From NCBI GenBank assembly GCA_963778675.1, contig CAVZVI010000010.1, positions 992,001 through 1,056,000 on the forward strand: a stretch of 64,000 nt of DNA. The letters run 5' to 3'. Made by a program: the position numbers and the translations under genes. A model generated the notes under the pieces. The model had not been told where the DNA came from, made no database searches, and was given only the letters and a program-made list of their open reading frames with translations. How positions within the stretch are numbered: position 1 is the first letter of the stretch; the number at the start of each line of letters is the position of its first letter. This DNA is from CAWCDJ01 sp963778675 (GTDB taxonomy: Bacteria > Acidobacteriota > Terriglobia > Bryobacterales > Bryobacteraceae). Shown piece by piece: positions 23,561 to 32,536 of this stretch.

Positions 23561-25237
23561 TCACTTCGCGAAATAGGGATGCGGCTCCGGCACCGCCTCG
23601 CCGTCCTTCCGCGGATCCGACGCGCCCCAGTTCACGCCCGTAGACGAGTCGTGAATCACGGCCTGCCCGCCGCCCATCTCGTTTGAAAAATCGCCCTGCA
23701 CCTTGATCTGGTGGCCCCTGGCCGACAGCGCATCGCGGATCTCCTTCGGGATCCGGTTCTCGATCAGGAAATCGCACCCGCCCCACGTCTTCTTCGTAAA
23801 GCGCGGAGCTTCGAGCGCCATCTGAATGTTCATCCCGTGGTCCACGATGTTCGATACGAACTGCGCGTGCGCCTGCGCCTGGTTCAGACCGCCCATGATG
23901 CCGAACCCGATGTGTACGCTCCCCTTTTCCATGAACGCCGGGATGATCGTGTGGAACGGCCGCTTGCGCGGAGCCAGCGCGTCCGGGTGCGCGGGGTCGA
24001 GTTCGAACAGCCCGCCGCGGTCCTGCAGCGGGAAGCCGTACTCATCCACCACCACTCCCGATCCGAAGTGCTGGTACAGGCTCTGGATCAGCGAAACGAT
24101 GTTCCCTTCGCGGTCCACCACCGAAAGATAAATCGTGTCGCCGTACACCGCCGGGTTGCCCGGTTCGACGTCGCAGCGCGCCTTCCGCGGATCGATCAGC
24201 TTAGCCCGCTCCCGGGCGTACTCCATCGAGATCATGCCGGCCACCGGTACCTTGGCGAAACGCATGTCGGCCACGTAGCGGTGCAGGTCCGCATAGGCCA
24301 GTTTCTGGGCCTCCATCTGGGTGTGTAGCTCTTCGACTCCGCGCGAAGGCCAGGTCGATAGCGGAAACAGCGAGAGCATGTTCAGCATCTCGATCGCCGC
24401 CACCCCCTGCCCGCTGGGAGGCAGTTCGTAAACCTTCCAGCCGTGGTAATCGGTCTCGAGCGGCGTCACCCACTCGGATTGAAACTCGCTCAAATCGGCC
24501 GACGTCATCTTGCCGCCCAGCCGGTCGCTGGTCTTGAGGATGGCCTTGGCGATCGCGCCGCGATAAAAAGCTGCCTCGCCCTCGGAAGCGATCAGGCGCA
24601 GGGCCGAAGCCAGTTGCGGATTGCGGAACATCTCACCGAGCTTCGGCGTCGCTCCGTCGCGCAGCAGCACGCGGGAAGCGTTCTCGTCCCGGGCCAGCTT
24701 CTTCTGTTCGAGCTTCCACGCCTCGCTGATGATCTCCGTCACCGGGTAGCCGTGATCGGCATAATAGACTGCGGGTTCGAACAGTTCCTTCCAGGGCAGC
24801 TTGCCGAAGCGCTTGTGCAGCATGGACCAGCCGTTCACGCACCCCGGTACGGTGACCGATTGAATGCCTTCCTGCGGCATCCTGGTGATGCCCTTCGACT
24901 TCAGAAAGTCGATCGTGAGCCCGGTCGGAGCCCAGCCGCTGGCGTTGATCGCGGTCAGCTTGCCGGTCTTGGCATCCTGGTAGATGGCGAAAAGATCGCC
25001 GCCGATCCCGCAACTCTCCGGTTCCACCACGCCGAGCACCGCGTTGGCCGCGATGGCCGCATCCATGGCCGACCCGCCCCGCGCCAGCACCTGCGCCCCG
25101 GCCTGCGATGCGAGCGTCTGGCTGGTGGCCACGATGCCGCGGTCGGAGATCACCATGGATCGGGCCTGCGAGCGGTCCTGCGAGTGGGCGGGCGTGTGTG
25201 GCATAAGCAACGGCAGTAGGATAAGAAAACGTCGCAT
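23561..25237 (-). CDS. ggt: Gamma-glutamyltransferase
   Basis: A 558-residue periplasmic Ntn-hydrolase that cleaves gamma-glutamyl bonds, as in glutathione, and is made as a precursor that cuts itself. A signal peptide (MRRFLILLPLLMPHTPAHSQ) is followed by GIVATSQTLASQAG, GGSAMDAAIAANAVLGVVEPESCGIGGD and the processing site GDTIYLSVVD, whose Thr is the nucleophile at the start of the small subunit. The small subunit has SLIQSLYQHFGSGVVV and GFGIMGGLNQAQ. The ATG at 25237 shares its bases with the ATG of the divergent amidohydrolase (sequence CATG); TATGAT lies nine bases upstream and no Shine-Dalgarno is visible. Family firm; physiological substrate unknown. Confidence 0.93.
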   Translation of the reverse strand: MRRFLILLPLLMPHTPAHSQDRSQARSMVISDRGIVATSQTLASQAGAQVLARGGSAMDAAIAANAVLGVVEPESCGIGGDLFAIYQDAKTGKLTAINASGWAPTGLTIDFLKSKGITRMPQEGIQSVTVPGCVNGWSMLHKRFGKLPWKELFEPAVYYADHGYPVTEIISEAWKLEQKKLARDENASRVLLRDGATPKLGEMFRNPQLASALRLIASEGEAAFYRGAIAKAILKTSDRLGGKMTSADLSEFQSEWVTPLETDYHGWKVYELPPSGQGVAAIEMLNMLSLFPLSTWPSRGVEELHTQMEAQKLAYADLHRYVADMRFAKVPVAGMISMEYARERAKLIDPRKARCDVEPGNPAVYGDTIYLSVVDREGNIVSLIQSLYQHFGSGVVVDEYGFPLQDRGGLFELDPAHPDALAPRKRPFHTIIPAFMEKGSVHIGFGIMGGLNQAQAHAQFVSNIVDHGMNIQMALEAPRFTKKTWGGCDFLIENRIPKEIRDALSARGHQIKVQGDFSNEMGGGQAVIHDSSTGVNWGASDPRKDGEAVPEPHPYFAK

Positions 25238-26516
25238 GAAATCGAAATCATACCAGTTCGTTCTGCTCGCCGTGGCCGCGGTGCTCTCCGCCTGCGGGCC
25301 GGGCCGCGAGCCCGCAGCCGATCCCGGTCTCGTCGCGGAGATCCAGAACATCCGCGCGATCGATAACCACGCGCACCCGGTTCGCTACACCGCGCCCGGC
25401 GAAGCACCCGACCGCGAATTCGATGCGCTGCCGGTGGATAACATGGAGCCGCAGTCCGATCCGGTGGCCGTGCGCCCCGGCTCGGCCGCTCTCCGCGACG
25501 CCGCGCGTGTCCTCTATGGAGCCGTGCCGAAAGCGCAGGTGATGGCGCAAAAAGGCGGCCAGTATCCAGCTTGGGTCCTGGACCAGATGGGCGTCGAAAC
25601 CATGCTGGCCAACCGCGTGGCGATGGGCAAAAGCATCGAGCCCGGACGCTTCCGTTGGGTGCCCTACGCCGACGCCTTGCTGTTTCCGCTGGACACTTCG
25701 CGGCTGGCCGCGCGCAATTCCGACCGCAAATCGTTCTTTGCGCTCGAAGACAAGCTACGGAGCCGCTATCTCGCAGACGCCGGTCTCACCGTGCCGCCGC
25801 CGACGCTCGGCGAGTACCTCAGCCGCGTAGTCACTCCCACGCTCGAGCGCCAGCGGCGGGGCGGCGCCGTGGCCGAGAAGTTCGAAGCCGCCTATCTTCG
25901 GTCCTTGTCTTTCGACGCGGTGGACCGGCCCACCGCCGATCGCGTCTATCTCTCGCATTCAGCCCTCGGCGAATCCGAATACAAGCCGCTCCAGGACTAC
26001 CTGTTCCGCTACATCGCCGCGGAATGCGGCCGCCTCGGGATGGCCGTCCACTTCCACACCATGGCCGGCTCCGGCAGTTACTTCGACGTAGCGGGCGCTA
26101 ATCCATTAAACCTCGAACCGCTCTTCGACGACCCCTCGCTGCGCAAGACCAGTTTCGTAATGGTTCACGGCGGCTGGCCCTTCACGCGCGAGATCACCGC
26201 GCTGCTCACCAAGCCCAACGCGTATCTCGATTTCTCCGCGCAGGACCTGCTGCTGCCGCCCGCCGCCCTCGCAGCGACCTTGCGCGAGTGGCTGGAATAC
26301 GTCCCCGAGAAAGTTCTGTTCGGAACCGACGCGTACCCCTACAGCACGGAAATGGGCTGGGAGGAATCCGGCTGGATCGCCGCCCGCACCGCACGCCAGG
26401 CTCTCGCCATTGCACTGACCGGCATGATGCGCGACGGCGAGATCACGCGCCAGCGCGCCGGCGAGCTGGCACGCATGGTGCTGCGCGACAATGCCCGCAA
26501 GCTCTACGGCCTGTGA
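25236..26516 (+). CDS. Amidohydrolase-family (metal-dependent hydrolase) lipoprotein
   Basis: A 426-residue protein with a lipobox (LSAC, Cys at about residue 20), so it is probably lipid-anchored. Residues from about 45 on fit the amidohydrolase-2 TIM barrel: IDNHAHPV with the HxH metal pair, AVHFHTMAG with the third His, FVMVHGGWPF with another, and LFGTDAYPYS with the C-terminal Asp. C-terminal DNARKLYGL is typical of the family. AGGA lies about 15 nt before the ATG, inside the reverse complement of the ggt signal peptide. The divergent start shared with ggt suggests joint control. The substrate is unknown; a decarboxylase or lactonase is possible. Confidence 0.85.
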   Translation: MKSKSYQFVLLAVAAVLSACGPGREPAADPGLVAEIQNIRAIDNHAHPVRYTAPGEAPDREFDALPVDNMEPQSDPVAVRPGSAALRDAARVLYGAVPKAQVMAQKGGQYPAWVLDQMGVETMLANRVAMGKSIEPGRFRWVPYADALLFPLDTSRLAARNSDRKSFFALEDKLRSRYLADAGLTVPPPTLGEYLSRVVTPTLERQRRGGAVAEKFEAAYLRSLSFDAVDRPTADRVYLSHSALGESEYKPLQDYLFRYIAAECGRLGMAVHFHTMAGSGSYFDVAGANPLNLEPLFDDPSLRKTSFVMVHGGWPFTREITALLTKPNAYLDFSAQDLLLPPAALAATLREWLEYVPEKVLFGTDAYPYSTEMGWEESGWIAARTARQALAIALTGMMRDGEITRQRAGELARMVLRDNARKLYGL

Positions 26517-26522
26517 TTGTGT

Positions 26523-26528
26523 GACAAT
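26523..26528 (+). promoter_or_regulatory. -10 hexamer before the M20 peptidase
   Basis: GACAAT six bases before the ATG at 26535, with no ribosome site; leaderless spacing. Confidence 0.35.
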
Positions 26529-26534
26529 CTGTCA

Positions 26535-27917
26535 ATGCTCAAATCGCTGCTCGTGCTGCCGCTTCTGGCGGCTTGCCTTCCCGCGCAGACCACGCCTCCC
26601 GAGGCGGAAAAAGAGCTGGCGCGCTCGATCTACAAAGAGCTGATCGAGATCAAGTCCGGCTACACCACCGGCTCTACCACGCCGGCCGCCGAGGCCATGG
26701 CGGCGCGGCTCAAGGCCGCCGGCTTTCCGGCATCCGACATATTCGTGGGCGGCGCCATCCCCACTAAGGCCAACCTGGTGGTCCGCTATCGCGGCACGGG
26801 CGGGCAGCGGCCCATCCTGCTGCTGGCGCACACCGACGTGGTCGAAGCCAAACGCGAAGACTGGAGCATGGACCCGTTCCAGTTCATCGAGCGCGACGGC
26901 TACTTCTATGGCCGCGGCACGGGTGACGATAAAGCGCAGGCAGCCGTATGGATCGCCAACCTCATCCGCTACAAGCGCGAAGGGTTCCGGCCGGAGCGGG
27001 ACATCATCGTGGCCCTGACGGCCGATGAGGAAGGCGGCGGTCCTTACAACGGTGTCGAGTGGCTCATCAAGAACCACCGCCCCCTGATCGATGCGGAGTT
27101 CTGCCTGAATGAAGGCGGCTGGGGCGAAATGGCCCAGGGCCGGAAACTCTCGAACGATGTCCAAGTGAGCGAGAAGTACGTCATTAACTTCCGCCTGGAG
27201 GTCCGCAACAAGGGCGGGCACAGCTCGATACCTGTGCCGGATAATGCGATCTACCACCTGGCGGGCGCGCTCGACCGCCTTGCGAAGTTCGGGTTTCCGC
27301 TCAAGACCAACGACGTGACCGCCGCCTATTTCCGTGCCATGTCGAAGATCGAAACCGGCCCGGTGAGCGCGAATCTCGCGCAGGTGGCCGAGGGCTCGCA
27401 GGCGGCCATGCTAGCCGTGGCGGCGGCTTCGCCCGCATGGAACGCCACCCTGCGCACCACCTGCGTGGCCACCCAGATCGAAGGCGGGCACGCCAAGAAC
27501 GCGCTGCCCCAGTTGGCCGCGGCGACCGTCAACTGCCGGGTCCTTCCCGAGGATTCCGTCGAGTACGTCGAGTCCACCCTGCGCAAGGTCCTGGCCGATG
27601 ATCAGGTCAGCCTCGCCATCACCGGGGAAGTCAGTAAAGGGCCGGCATCTCCCATGCGGCGCGACCTGTTTCAGGCCGCCGGCAGCCTGACCGATACCAT
27701 GTGGCCCGGCGTGCCGGCGGTCCCGATCATGGTCATGGGCGCGACCGACGGATTGTATCTGCGCGCCGCCGGGATCCCCACTTATGGCGTCCAGGGCTTT
27801 TTCATGGATCGCGACGACATACGCTTCCACGGCCGCGATGAGCGGATGGGCGTGCAGTCGTTTTACGAGGGACAATCCTTTCTTTACGAGTTAGTGAAGA
27901 AACTCGCGAAGCCGTAA
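26535..27917 (+). CDS. M20-family metallopeptidase, exported
   Basis: A 460-residue zinc peptidase or deacylase. Hydrophobic leader MLKSLLVLPLLAACLPAQ includes LAAC, a possible lipobox. The M20 residues are all present: LLAHTDVVE with the first metal His and following Asp, YGRGTGDDKAQAA with the bridging Asp, and ALTADEEGGG with the catalytic and metal Glu. GGHSSIPVPDNAI marks the dimerisation lid, and FHGRDERMGVQSF holds the last metal His. It starts 18 bases after the amidohydrolase stop. With ggt and the S53 protease nearby, a locus for peptide use in the envelope is plausible but not shown. Confidence 0.9.
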   Translation: MLKSLLVLPLLAACLPAQTTPPEAEKELARSIYKELIEIKSGYTTGSTTPAAEAMAARLKAAGFPASDIFVGGAIPTKANLVVRYRGTGGQRPILLLAHTDVVEAKREDWSMDPFQFIERDGYFYGRGTGDDKAQAAVWIANLIRYKREGFRPERDIIVALTADEEGGGPYNGVEWLIKNHRPLIDAEFCLNEGGWGEMAQGRKLSNDVQVSEKYVINFRLEVRNKGGHSSIPVPDNAIYHLAGALDRLAKFGFPLKTNDVTAAYFRAMSKIETGPVSANLAQVAEGSQAAMLAVAAASPAWNATLRTTCVATQIEGGHAKNALPQLAAATVNCRVLPEDSVEYVESTLRKVLADDQVSLAITGEVSKGPASPMRRDLFQAAGSLTDTMWPGVPAVPIMVMGATDGLYLRAAGIPTYGVQGFFMDRDDIRFHGRDERMGVQSFYEGQSFLYELVKKLAKP

Positions 27918-27961
27918 GTGATATCCTAAGCCTCAGTTTCAATCAGCCCTGAGGAGGATAC

Positions 27962-29563
27962 ATGGCGGAAGAACGAGCGGCGATCCGCGGCAGCGAACGC
28001 CGCCCCATACCGGATGCGGTGGCAATCGGCAGCCCCGACCCGAACGGCTTGATCGAAGTCACCCTCGTGTTGCGCCGCCGCCGGAAAATGCCGCCGCCCG
28101 GCCGCACCATCACGCGCGAAGAGTTTGCCCGGCGCTATGGCGCCGACCCGGCCGATGTGGAACGTGTGGAACAGTTCGCGGGCGAAAACGATCTCACCGT
28201 GATCGAGGTGAACCTGGGGCGCCGCAGCGTGGTGCTCTCCGGAACGGTCGCCAATATGAACGAGGCGTTCGGCACGCGGATCCAGCTCTACCAGGCGCCC
28301 GGCGGCATTTTCCGCGGCCGCACGGGAGAACTCTTCGTCCCCGCCGCGGTGAGTCCGCTGCTGGTGGGTGTGTTCGGCCTCGATGACCGGCCGCAGGCCA
28401 AGACGCGCTTGCGGCGGCACGTAGCCGGCGTTGGCCCGCGGGCCGCCGGCGATACTTCGTACACTCCGCCCGCCGTCGCCAAACTCTATAACTACCCCGC
28501 CGCAACCGGATCGGGAGAGACCATCGCCATCATCGAGCTGGGCGGCGGCTATCGTATTTCCGATTTGAATTCTTACTTCGCGACTCTAGGTATCAGCCCC
28601 GTCCCGGCGGTTACCGCCGTGGGCGTGGATGGCGCAGGCAACGTGCCGGAGGGCGATCCAAACAGCGCCGATGGCGAAGTGCTGCTCGATATCGAAATCG
28701 CCGGCGCCATCGCTCCGCAGGCGCGCATCGCGGTCTATTTTGCGCCGAACACCGACCAGGGATTCCTCGACGCCATCACCACCGCGGTCCACGACTCGGT
28801 GCGCAAGCCCTCCGTGGTTTCCATCAGTTGGGGAGGCCCTGAATCCAGCTGGACCGCCCAATCGCTCGCCGCCTACGACCAGGCATTCCAGGATGCAGCG
28901 CTGCTCGGCGTCACCGTGTGCTGCGCCTCCGGAGACGACGGGTCCGCCGACGGCGTCAGCGATGGCGCCGCCCACGTCGATTTCCCTTCATCGAGCCCCC
29001 ACGTGCTGGCCTGCGGAGGTACGCGCCTGGAGTCTTCGTCCGGCAAGATTACCAAGGAGGTGGTCTGGAACCAGGGCGCCGGGAACGGCGCTTCCGGCGG
29101 CGGAGTCAGCGAGACATTTCCGCTGCCTGCCTTCCAGGCGAACGCCGGCGTGCCCGCGTCGGTGAATCCTTCGCACTTCAAAGGGCGCGGCGTCCCCGAT
29201 ATCTCGGGCGATGCCGACCCTGCCACGGGATACCAGATCCTGGTCGATGGCCGCAACGCTGTGTTCGGCGGCACCAGCGCGGTCGCGCCGCTCTGGGCCG
29301 CGCTGGTCGCGCTCCTGAACCAGCAACTCGGCAAGCCAGTTGGATTCCTGAACACGGCTTTGTACGGGAATGCGCTGGCCTCGCACGCACTTCGCGATAT
29401 TACCAGCGGTAACAACGGCGCCTACACGGCGGCGAAAGGATGGGATGCCTGCACCGGGCTGGGTAGCCCCGATGGCCAGCAGATTCTGGCCTCGCTGAAA
29501 CAACCCACGCCGATCCGGCGCAGGCCCGGCCGGTCGCGGCCGGCCGCCGCTTCGCGCCGGTAG
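27962..29563 (+). CDS. S53 serine-carboxyl peptidase (pro-kumamolisin type)
   Basis: A 533-residue sedolisin/kumamolisin. Residues 1-150 are the activation prodomain (ITREEFARRYGADPADVERV, VNLGRRSVVLSGTVANMNEAFGT). The catalytic domain begins near SYTPPAVAKLYNYP. GEVLLDIEIAGAIAP carries the Glu and Asp of the catalytic triad, SISWGGPESSW and CASGDDGSADG follow, and GGTSAVAPLWAALVALLNQ carries the nucleophilic Ser. DITSGNNGAYTAAKGWDACTGLGSP is the C-terminal calcium site region. GAGGAGG lies a few bases before the ATG. There is no Sec signal, as in many bacterial members. It is an acid-active endopeptidase, fitting an acid-soil lifestyle. Confidence 0.93.
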   Translation: MAEERAAIRGSERRPIPDAVAIGSPDPNGLIEVTLVLRRRRKMPPPGRTITREEFARRYGADPADVERVEQFAGENDLTVIEVNLGRRSVVLSGTVANMNEAFGTRIQLYQAPGGIFRGRTGELFVPAAVSPLLVGVFGLDDRPQAKTRLRRHVAGVGPRAAGDTSYTPPAVAKLYNYPAATGSGETIAIIELGGGYRISDLNSYFATLGISPVPAVTAVGVDGAGNVPEGDPNSADGEVLLDIEIAGAIAPQARIAVYFAPNTDQGFLDAITTAVHDSVRKPSVVSISWGGPESSWTAQSLAAYDQAFQDAALLGVTVCCASGDDGSADGVSDGAAHVDFPSSSPHVLACGGTRLESSSGKITKEVVWNQGAGNGASGGGVSETFPLPAFQANAGVPASVNPSHFKGRGVPDISGDADPATGYQILVDGRNAVFGGTSAVAPLWAALVALLNQQLGKPVGFLNTALYGNALASHALRDITSGNNGAYTAAKGWDACTGLGSPDGQQILASLKQPTPIRRRPGRSRPAAASRR

Positions 29564-29581
29564 GCTCGGGCGCGGCCCTGC

Positions 29582-29587
29582 TACAAT
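29582..29587 (+). promoter_or_regulatory. -10 hexamer of glgA, leaderless spacing
   Basis: TACAAT seven bases before the GTG at 29595. No Shine-Dalgarno and no clear -35. Confidence 0.5.
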
Positions 29588-29594
29588 TCCCTAC

Positions 29595-31016
29595 GTGTCC
29601 CGTGTCCTGATGGTCTCCTCTGAAGCTGCGCCCCTGGCCAAGACCGGAGGTTTGGCCGATGTGGTCGGCGCCCTGCCCGCGGCGCTTCGCGAGTACGGCG
29701 ACGAAGTGGCCGTGGTGATTCCGCGCTACGGCTCCATCGAGTCCAAGAATGCCCGCCGCGTCTTCGACCACATGGCCGTGCACTTCGGTCCCGACCGCTA
29801 CGACGTCGCCATCTGGCAGGCTCCCGAAGAGTATCCCCTCTACATGGTCGATTGTCCTCCGCTCTTTGATCGCGAAGGCTTCTACGGCGAAGCCGGAGTG
29901 GACTATCCCGACAATCACGTGCGCTTCGCCGTCTTCGCGCGCGCGGCGCTGGGTGTCGCCCGCGGCCTGTTTCCGCCCGATATTTTCCATTGCCACGACT
30001 GGCAGTCCGGGCTTGTTCCCGCATACCTGCACACTACCTTCGCGGCAGACCCGACGTTCCTCGGCACGAGGACCCTGTTCACGATTCACAATCTGGGCTA
30101 CCAGGGCCTGTTCCCGGCCGCAATCCTGCCCGAGGTCGGGCTCGATGAGGCGGTGAATCATCCCGGCGGCATGGAGTTCTTCGGTAGGATCAGCTACATC
30201 AAGGGCGGCATTGCCTATGCCGACCGGCTCAGCACCGTGAGCCCCACCTACGCCCGCGAGATTCAGACCCCTGAATATGGATTTGGCCTCGACGGCATTC
30301 TGCGGGCCCGCGCCGGTGTGCTCAGCGGCATCCTCAACGGCGCCGACCACCGCGAGTGGAGCCCCGGCGCCGACCCTTTGATTCCTGCCCCTTATTCGGT
30401 CGACGACCTCTCGGGCAAGGCCATCTGCAAGCGCGAACTGCTGGCCGAGTTGGGCCTGCCCCAGGAAGCAGTCGGGCTCCCCCTGCTCGGCGTGATCTCG
30501 CGCTTTACGCCGCAGAAGGGGACTGACCTCCTGGTCGAAACCGCGGCGCAGATCGTGGCCGAAGGCGCCTGCCTGGTGGCGCTGGGCACTGGCGATCCGG
30601 AGTTCGAGGAGGCCTTCCGCCTGCGGGCGGCGGAGCATCCCGGGCGCATCGTGGTGCGAATCGGTTTCGACAACGCCCTGGCCCACCGCATCGAGGCCGG
30701 CGCCGATATGTTTCTCATGCCTAGCCGCTATGAGCCTTGCGGGCTCAGCCAGATATACAGCCTGCGTTATGGAACGGTTCCCGTAGTGCGCGCCACCGGC
30801 GGCCTGGATGATACCATCGAAGAAGGCACCGGCTTCAAATTCGCGGAGTATTCCGGAGAGGCGTTGCTGGAGGCTGTCCGGAAGGCCGTCGGGGTATACT
30901 CCGATCAGGACACCTGGCGTGAAATGATGCGGCGCGGAATGCAGCAGGATTTCTCCTGGAAAACCTCCGCCGGCGCCTATTCGGCCCTCTACCGGGAGCT
31001 ACTTGGTCGGGGCTGA
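29595..31016 (+). CDS. glgA: Glycogen synthase (ADP-glucose)
   Basis: A 473-residue GT5 glycosyltransferase that extends alpha-1,4-glucan from ADP-glucose. The N-terminal Rossmann half has the nucleotide-sugar motif KTGGLADVVGALP at about residue 15, then CHDWQSGLVPAYL. The C-terminal half has SRFTPQKGTDLL and PSRYEPCGLSQIYSLRYGTVPVVRATGGLDDT with the catalytic Glu-containing loop. Length is standard. GTG start; the message looks leaderless. No other glycogen genes are next to it; the following gene is trxA, 49 bases away with its own ribosome site. Confidence 0.95.
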   Translation: MSRVLMVSSEAAPLAKTGGLADVVGALPAALREYGDEVAVVIPRYGSIESKNARRVFDHMAVHFGPDRYDVAIWQAPEEYPLYMVDCPPLFDREGFYGEAGVDYPDNHVRFAVFARAALGVARGLFPPDIFHCHDWQSGLVPAYLHTTFAADPTFLGTRTLFTIHNLGYQGLFPAAILPEVGLDEAVNHPGGMEFFGRISYIKGGIAYADRLSTVSPTYAREIQTPEYGFGLDGILRARAGVLSGILNGADHREWSPGADPLIPAPYSVDDLSGKAICKRELLAELGLPQEAVGLPLLGVISRFTPQKGTDLLVETAAQIVAEGACLVALGTGDPEFEEAFRLRAAEHPGRIVVRIGFDNALAHRIEAGADMFLMPSRYEPCGLSQIYSLRYGTVPVVRATGGLDDTIEEGTGFKFAEYSGEALLEAVRKAVGVYSDQDTWREMMRRGMQQDFSWKTSAGAYSALYRELLGRG

Positions 31017-31065
31017 ATCCTTTTCCCAGGGCCGGTATTCTAATAGTTAGGTTTTAGGAGACGAA

Positions 31066-31395
31066 ATGGCAGGTCAGAACACGCTAACGTTTACCGATGG
31101 GAGCTTCGACTCCGACGTGTTGAGGTCCGAGGTTCCGGTTCTGGTAGACTTTTGGGCCGAATGGTGCGGCCCCTGCCGGCAGATGGCTCCGACGATCGAT
31201 GTCGTGGCGGCCGAATATGCCGGCAAATTGAAGGTGGGAAAGTTGGATGTGGATTCCAACGGAAACACCGCCATGCGCTACAACATCCGCGGCATTCCCA
31301 CCCTCCTGCTTTTCAAGGGCGGACAGGTCGTGGAACAGCGGGTTGGCGCGGTGGGCAAATCCGAAGTTCAGAAGATGATCGAAGGTCACGTCTGA
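31066..31395 (+). CDS. trxA: Thioredoxin
   Basis: A 109-residue thioredoxin with the active site WCGPC at residues 33-37, the buried Asp28 in VDFWAEW, and the cis-Pro loop GIPTLLLFKGG. It reduces protein disulfides in the cytoplasm, normally recycled by thioredoxin reductase. TAGGAG lies 7 nt before the ATG. It is followed by a strong terminator, so it is either monocistronic or the last gene after glgA. Length and motifs are canonical. Confidence 0.96.
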   Translation: MAGQNTLTFTDGSFDSDVLRSEVPVLVDFWAEWCGPCRQMAPTIDVVAAEYAGKLKVGKLDVDSNGNTAMRYNIRGIPTLLLFKGGQVVEQRVGAVGKSEVQKMIEGHV

Positions 31396-31417
31396 TCGAG
31401 ACTTTTTAGGCTTTTCG

Positions 31418-31449
31418 GGCCGGGATTCCTTGCAGGGATTCCGGCCTTT
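31418..31449 (+). terminator. Rho-independent terminator of trxA
   Basis: A 12-bp stem GGCCGGGATTCC / GGGATTCCGGCC (two wobbles) with a TTGCA loop, then TTTGCTTTG. It lies 22 bases after the trxA stop. Confidence 0.85.
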
Positions 31450-31466
31450 GCTTTGTGCGGCGCCTG

Positions 31467-32033
31467 TCAGAGCGGCGGCAGCATGACTTCGGAGAGATCG
31501 AGGATGATCTTCTGCTCGTCCGGAGAAAAGCGCGCTTTGAACTGCTCGCTTTCGAGCACCGCCGCACGCTCCTCATCCGGCATCATCTGCAGCCTGCGCA
31601 AGGCCTGAACCACCGGACGGCGCCGTTCAGGAGGCAGCTGGTTCAAGGCTCTCAATTGCAGTTGGAACTCGCGCCGCTTCTCGGGAGGGAGTGCGGCGAA
31701 CCGCTCGGTCTGCCTCACCACGATCTCCTGTTGCTGCTTGGGCAGGCTGTCGAACCAGTTCAGGTTCCTGCGAAACCTTTCCTGCATCGGCGGCGGAAGC
31801 TTCTCGAGCGCGCGCTCCCGCTCTTCCGGCGACGCCCGGTAGAGGCGCGCGACCGGACTGCGAGGATTGCGTAGGCCCGGACCCATGGGCGCTCGTGGCC
31901 CACCGCGTCCGCGCGGCGCCGCCGGACGGCTCTGTGGGGGGCGCGCCGCTTTGGGCGCCCCCTTCTTCTGTTCGCACAGCGCCACCCCGCACAACGCCAG
32001 CAGCGCCACGCCGAGATGGAAGATTCGAATCAT
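31467..32033 (-). CDS. DUF3106 exported protein
   Basis: A 188-residue protein: signal peptide (FHLGVALLALCGVALCEQ), a Pro/Arg-rich linker to about residue 55, then repeated ELPPEKRREFQLQLRALNQLPPERR-like helices typical of DUF3106. It lies four bases after the anti-sigma gene and is last in the sigma operon. Repeated LP-x-E-R units (RALEKLPP, FAALPPEKRR, NQLPPERRR) suggest helical hairpins that resemble periplasmic stress sensors of the CpxP/ZraP kind. A role in sensing envelope stress for the ECF sigma factor upstream is a reasonable inference from position only. Confidence 0.82.
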   Translation of the reverse strand: MIRIFHLGVALLALCGVALCEQKKGAPKAARPPQSRPAAPRGRGGPRAPMGPGLRNPRSPVARLYRASPEERERALEKLPPPMQERFRRNLNWFDSLPKQQQEIVVRQTERFAALPPEKRREFQLQLRALNQLPPERRRPVVQALRRLQMMPDEERAAVLESEQFKARFSPDEQKIILDLSEVMLPPL

Positions 32034-32037
32034 CCGG

Positions 32038-32520
32038 TCACATCTTCGGTTCAGGGGCTTCCGTGTGCATCAACCGGCTGAGTTCTCGCATGGTCTCCAT
32101 GTCCTGCAATGCATGCTCCGCCTGGTCCGGCGCCACAATCTCCACCTGGGCCGATTCGGGAACCGCGGACGCGGGTGTGAGCGCGGGCCGCTCCACCAGA
32201 ACCGCCACTAGCGTTACCGCCAATGCGGCGGCAATCGGAAGTCCTCTCCGCACCAGCATCGGCCGGACGAATCGATCCCACCAGGAAACTTCGCTCGCGA
32301 TGCGGGCATACAGCCGCTTGTCGAAATCGGCCGTGATGCCGGGGGCCTCCCACGCGCCGAGCGCGCTCCAAACGGCCTGCTGCTCCGCAGCATCTTTACC
32401 GCATGCCGCGCAGGTTCGGAAGTGCTCCGCGAATGCCGCCGCGGTCTCCGTATCCAACTCGCCCGAACTGTAAGCCAGGAGCATCTCCGGCCCCTGTCCA
32501 GTCTCCCTCGGACACTTCAT
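32038..32520 (-). CDS. Anti-sigma factor with zinc-finger (zf-HC2) domain
   Basis: A 160-residue single-pass membrane protein. Residues 10-50 hold the zf-HC2 zinc motif HFRTCAACGKD (H-x3-C-x2-C), the usual anti-sigma domain. A membrane segment GLPIAAALAVTLVAVLV lies near residue 95, followed by a periplasmic tail. The ATG at 32520 has GAAGAGG nearby; a longer frame lies inside the sigma gene. It lies 16 bases after the ECF sigma gene, so it very probably binds and inhibits it. Release could be by regulated proteolysis or by the DUF3106 partner; neither is visible in the sequence. Confidence 0.87.
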   Translation of the reverse strand: MKCPRETGQGPEMLLAYSSGELDTETAAAFAEHFRTCAACGKDAAEQQAVWSALGAWEAPGITADFDKRLYARIASEVSWWDRFVRPMLVRRGLPIAAALAVTLVAVLVERPALTPASAVPESAQVEIVAPDQAEHALQDMETMRELSRLMHTEAPEPKM

Positions 32521-32536
32521 AAATACCTCTTCTTCC

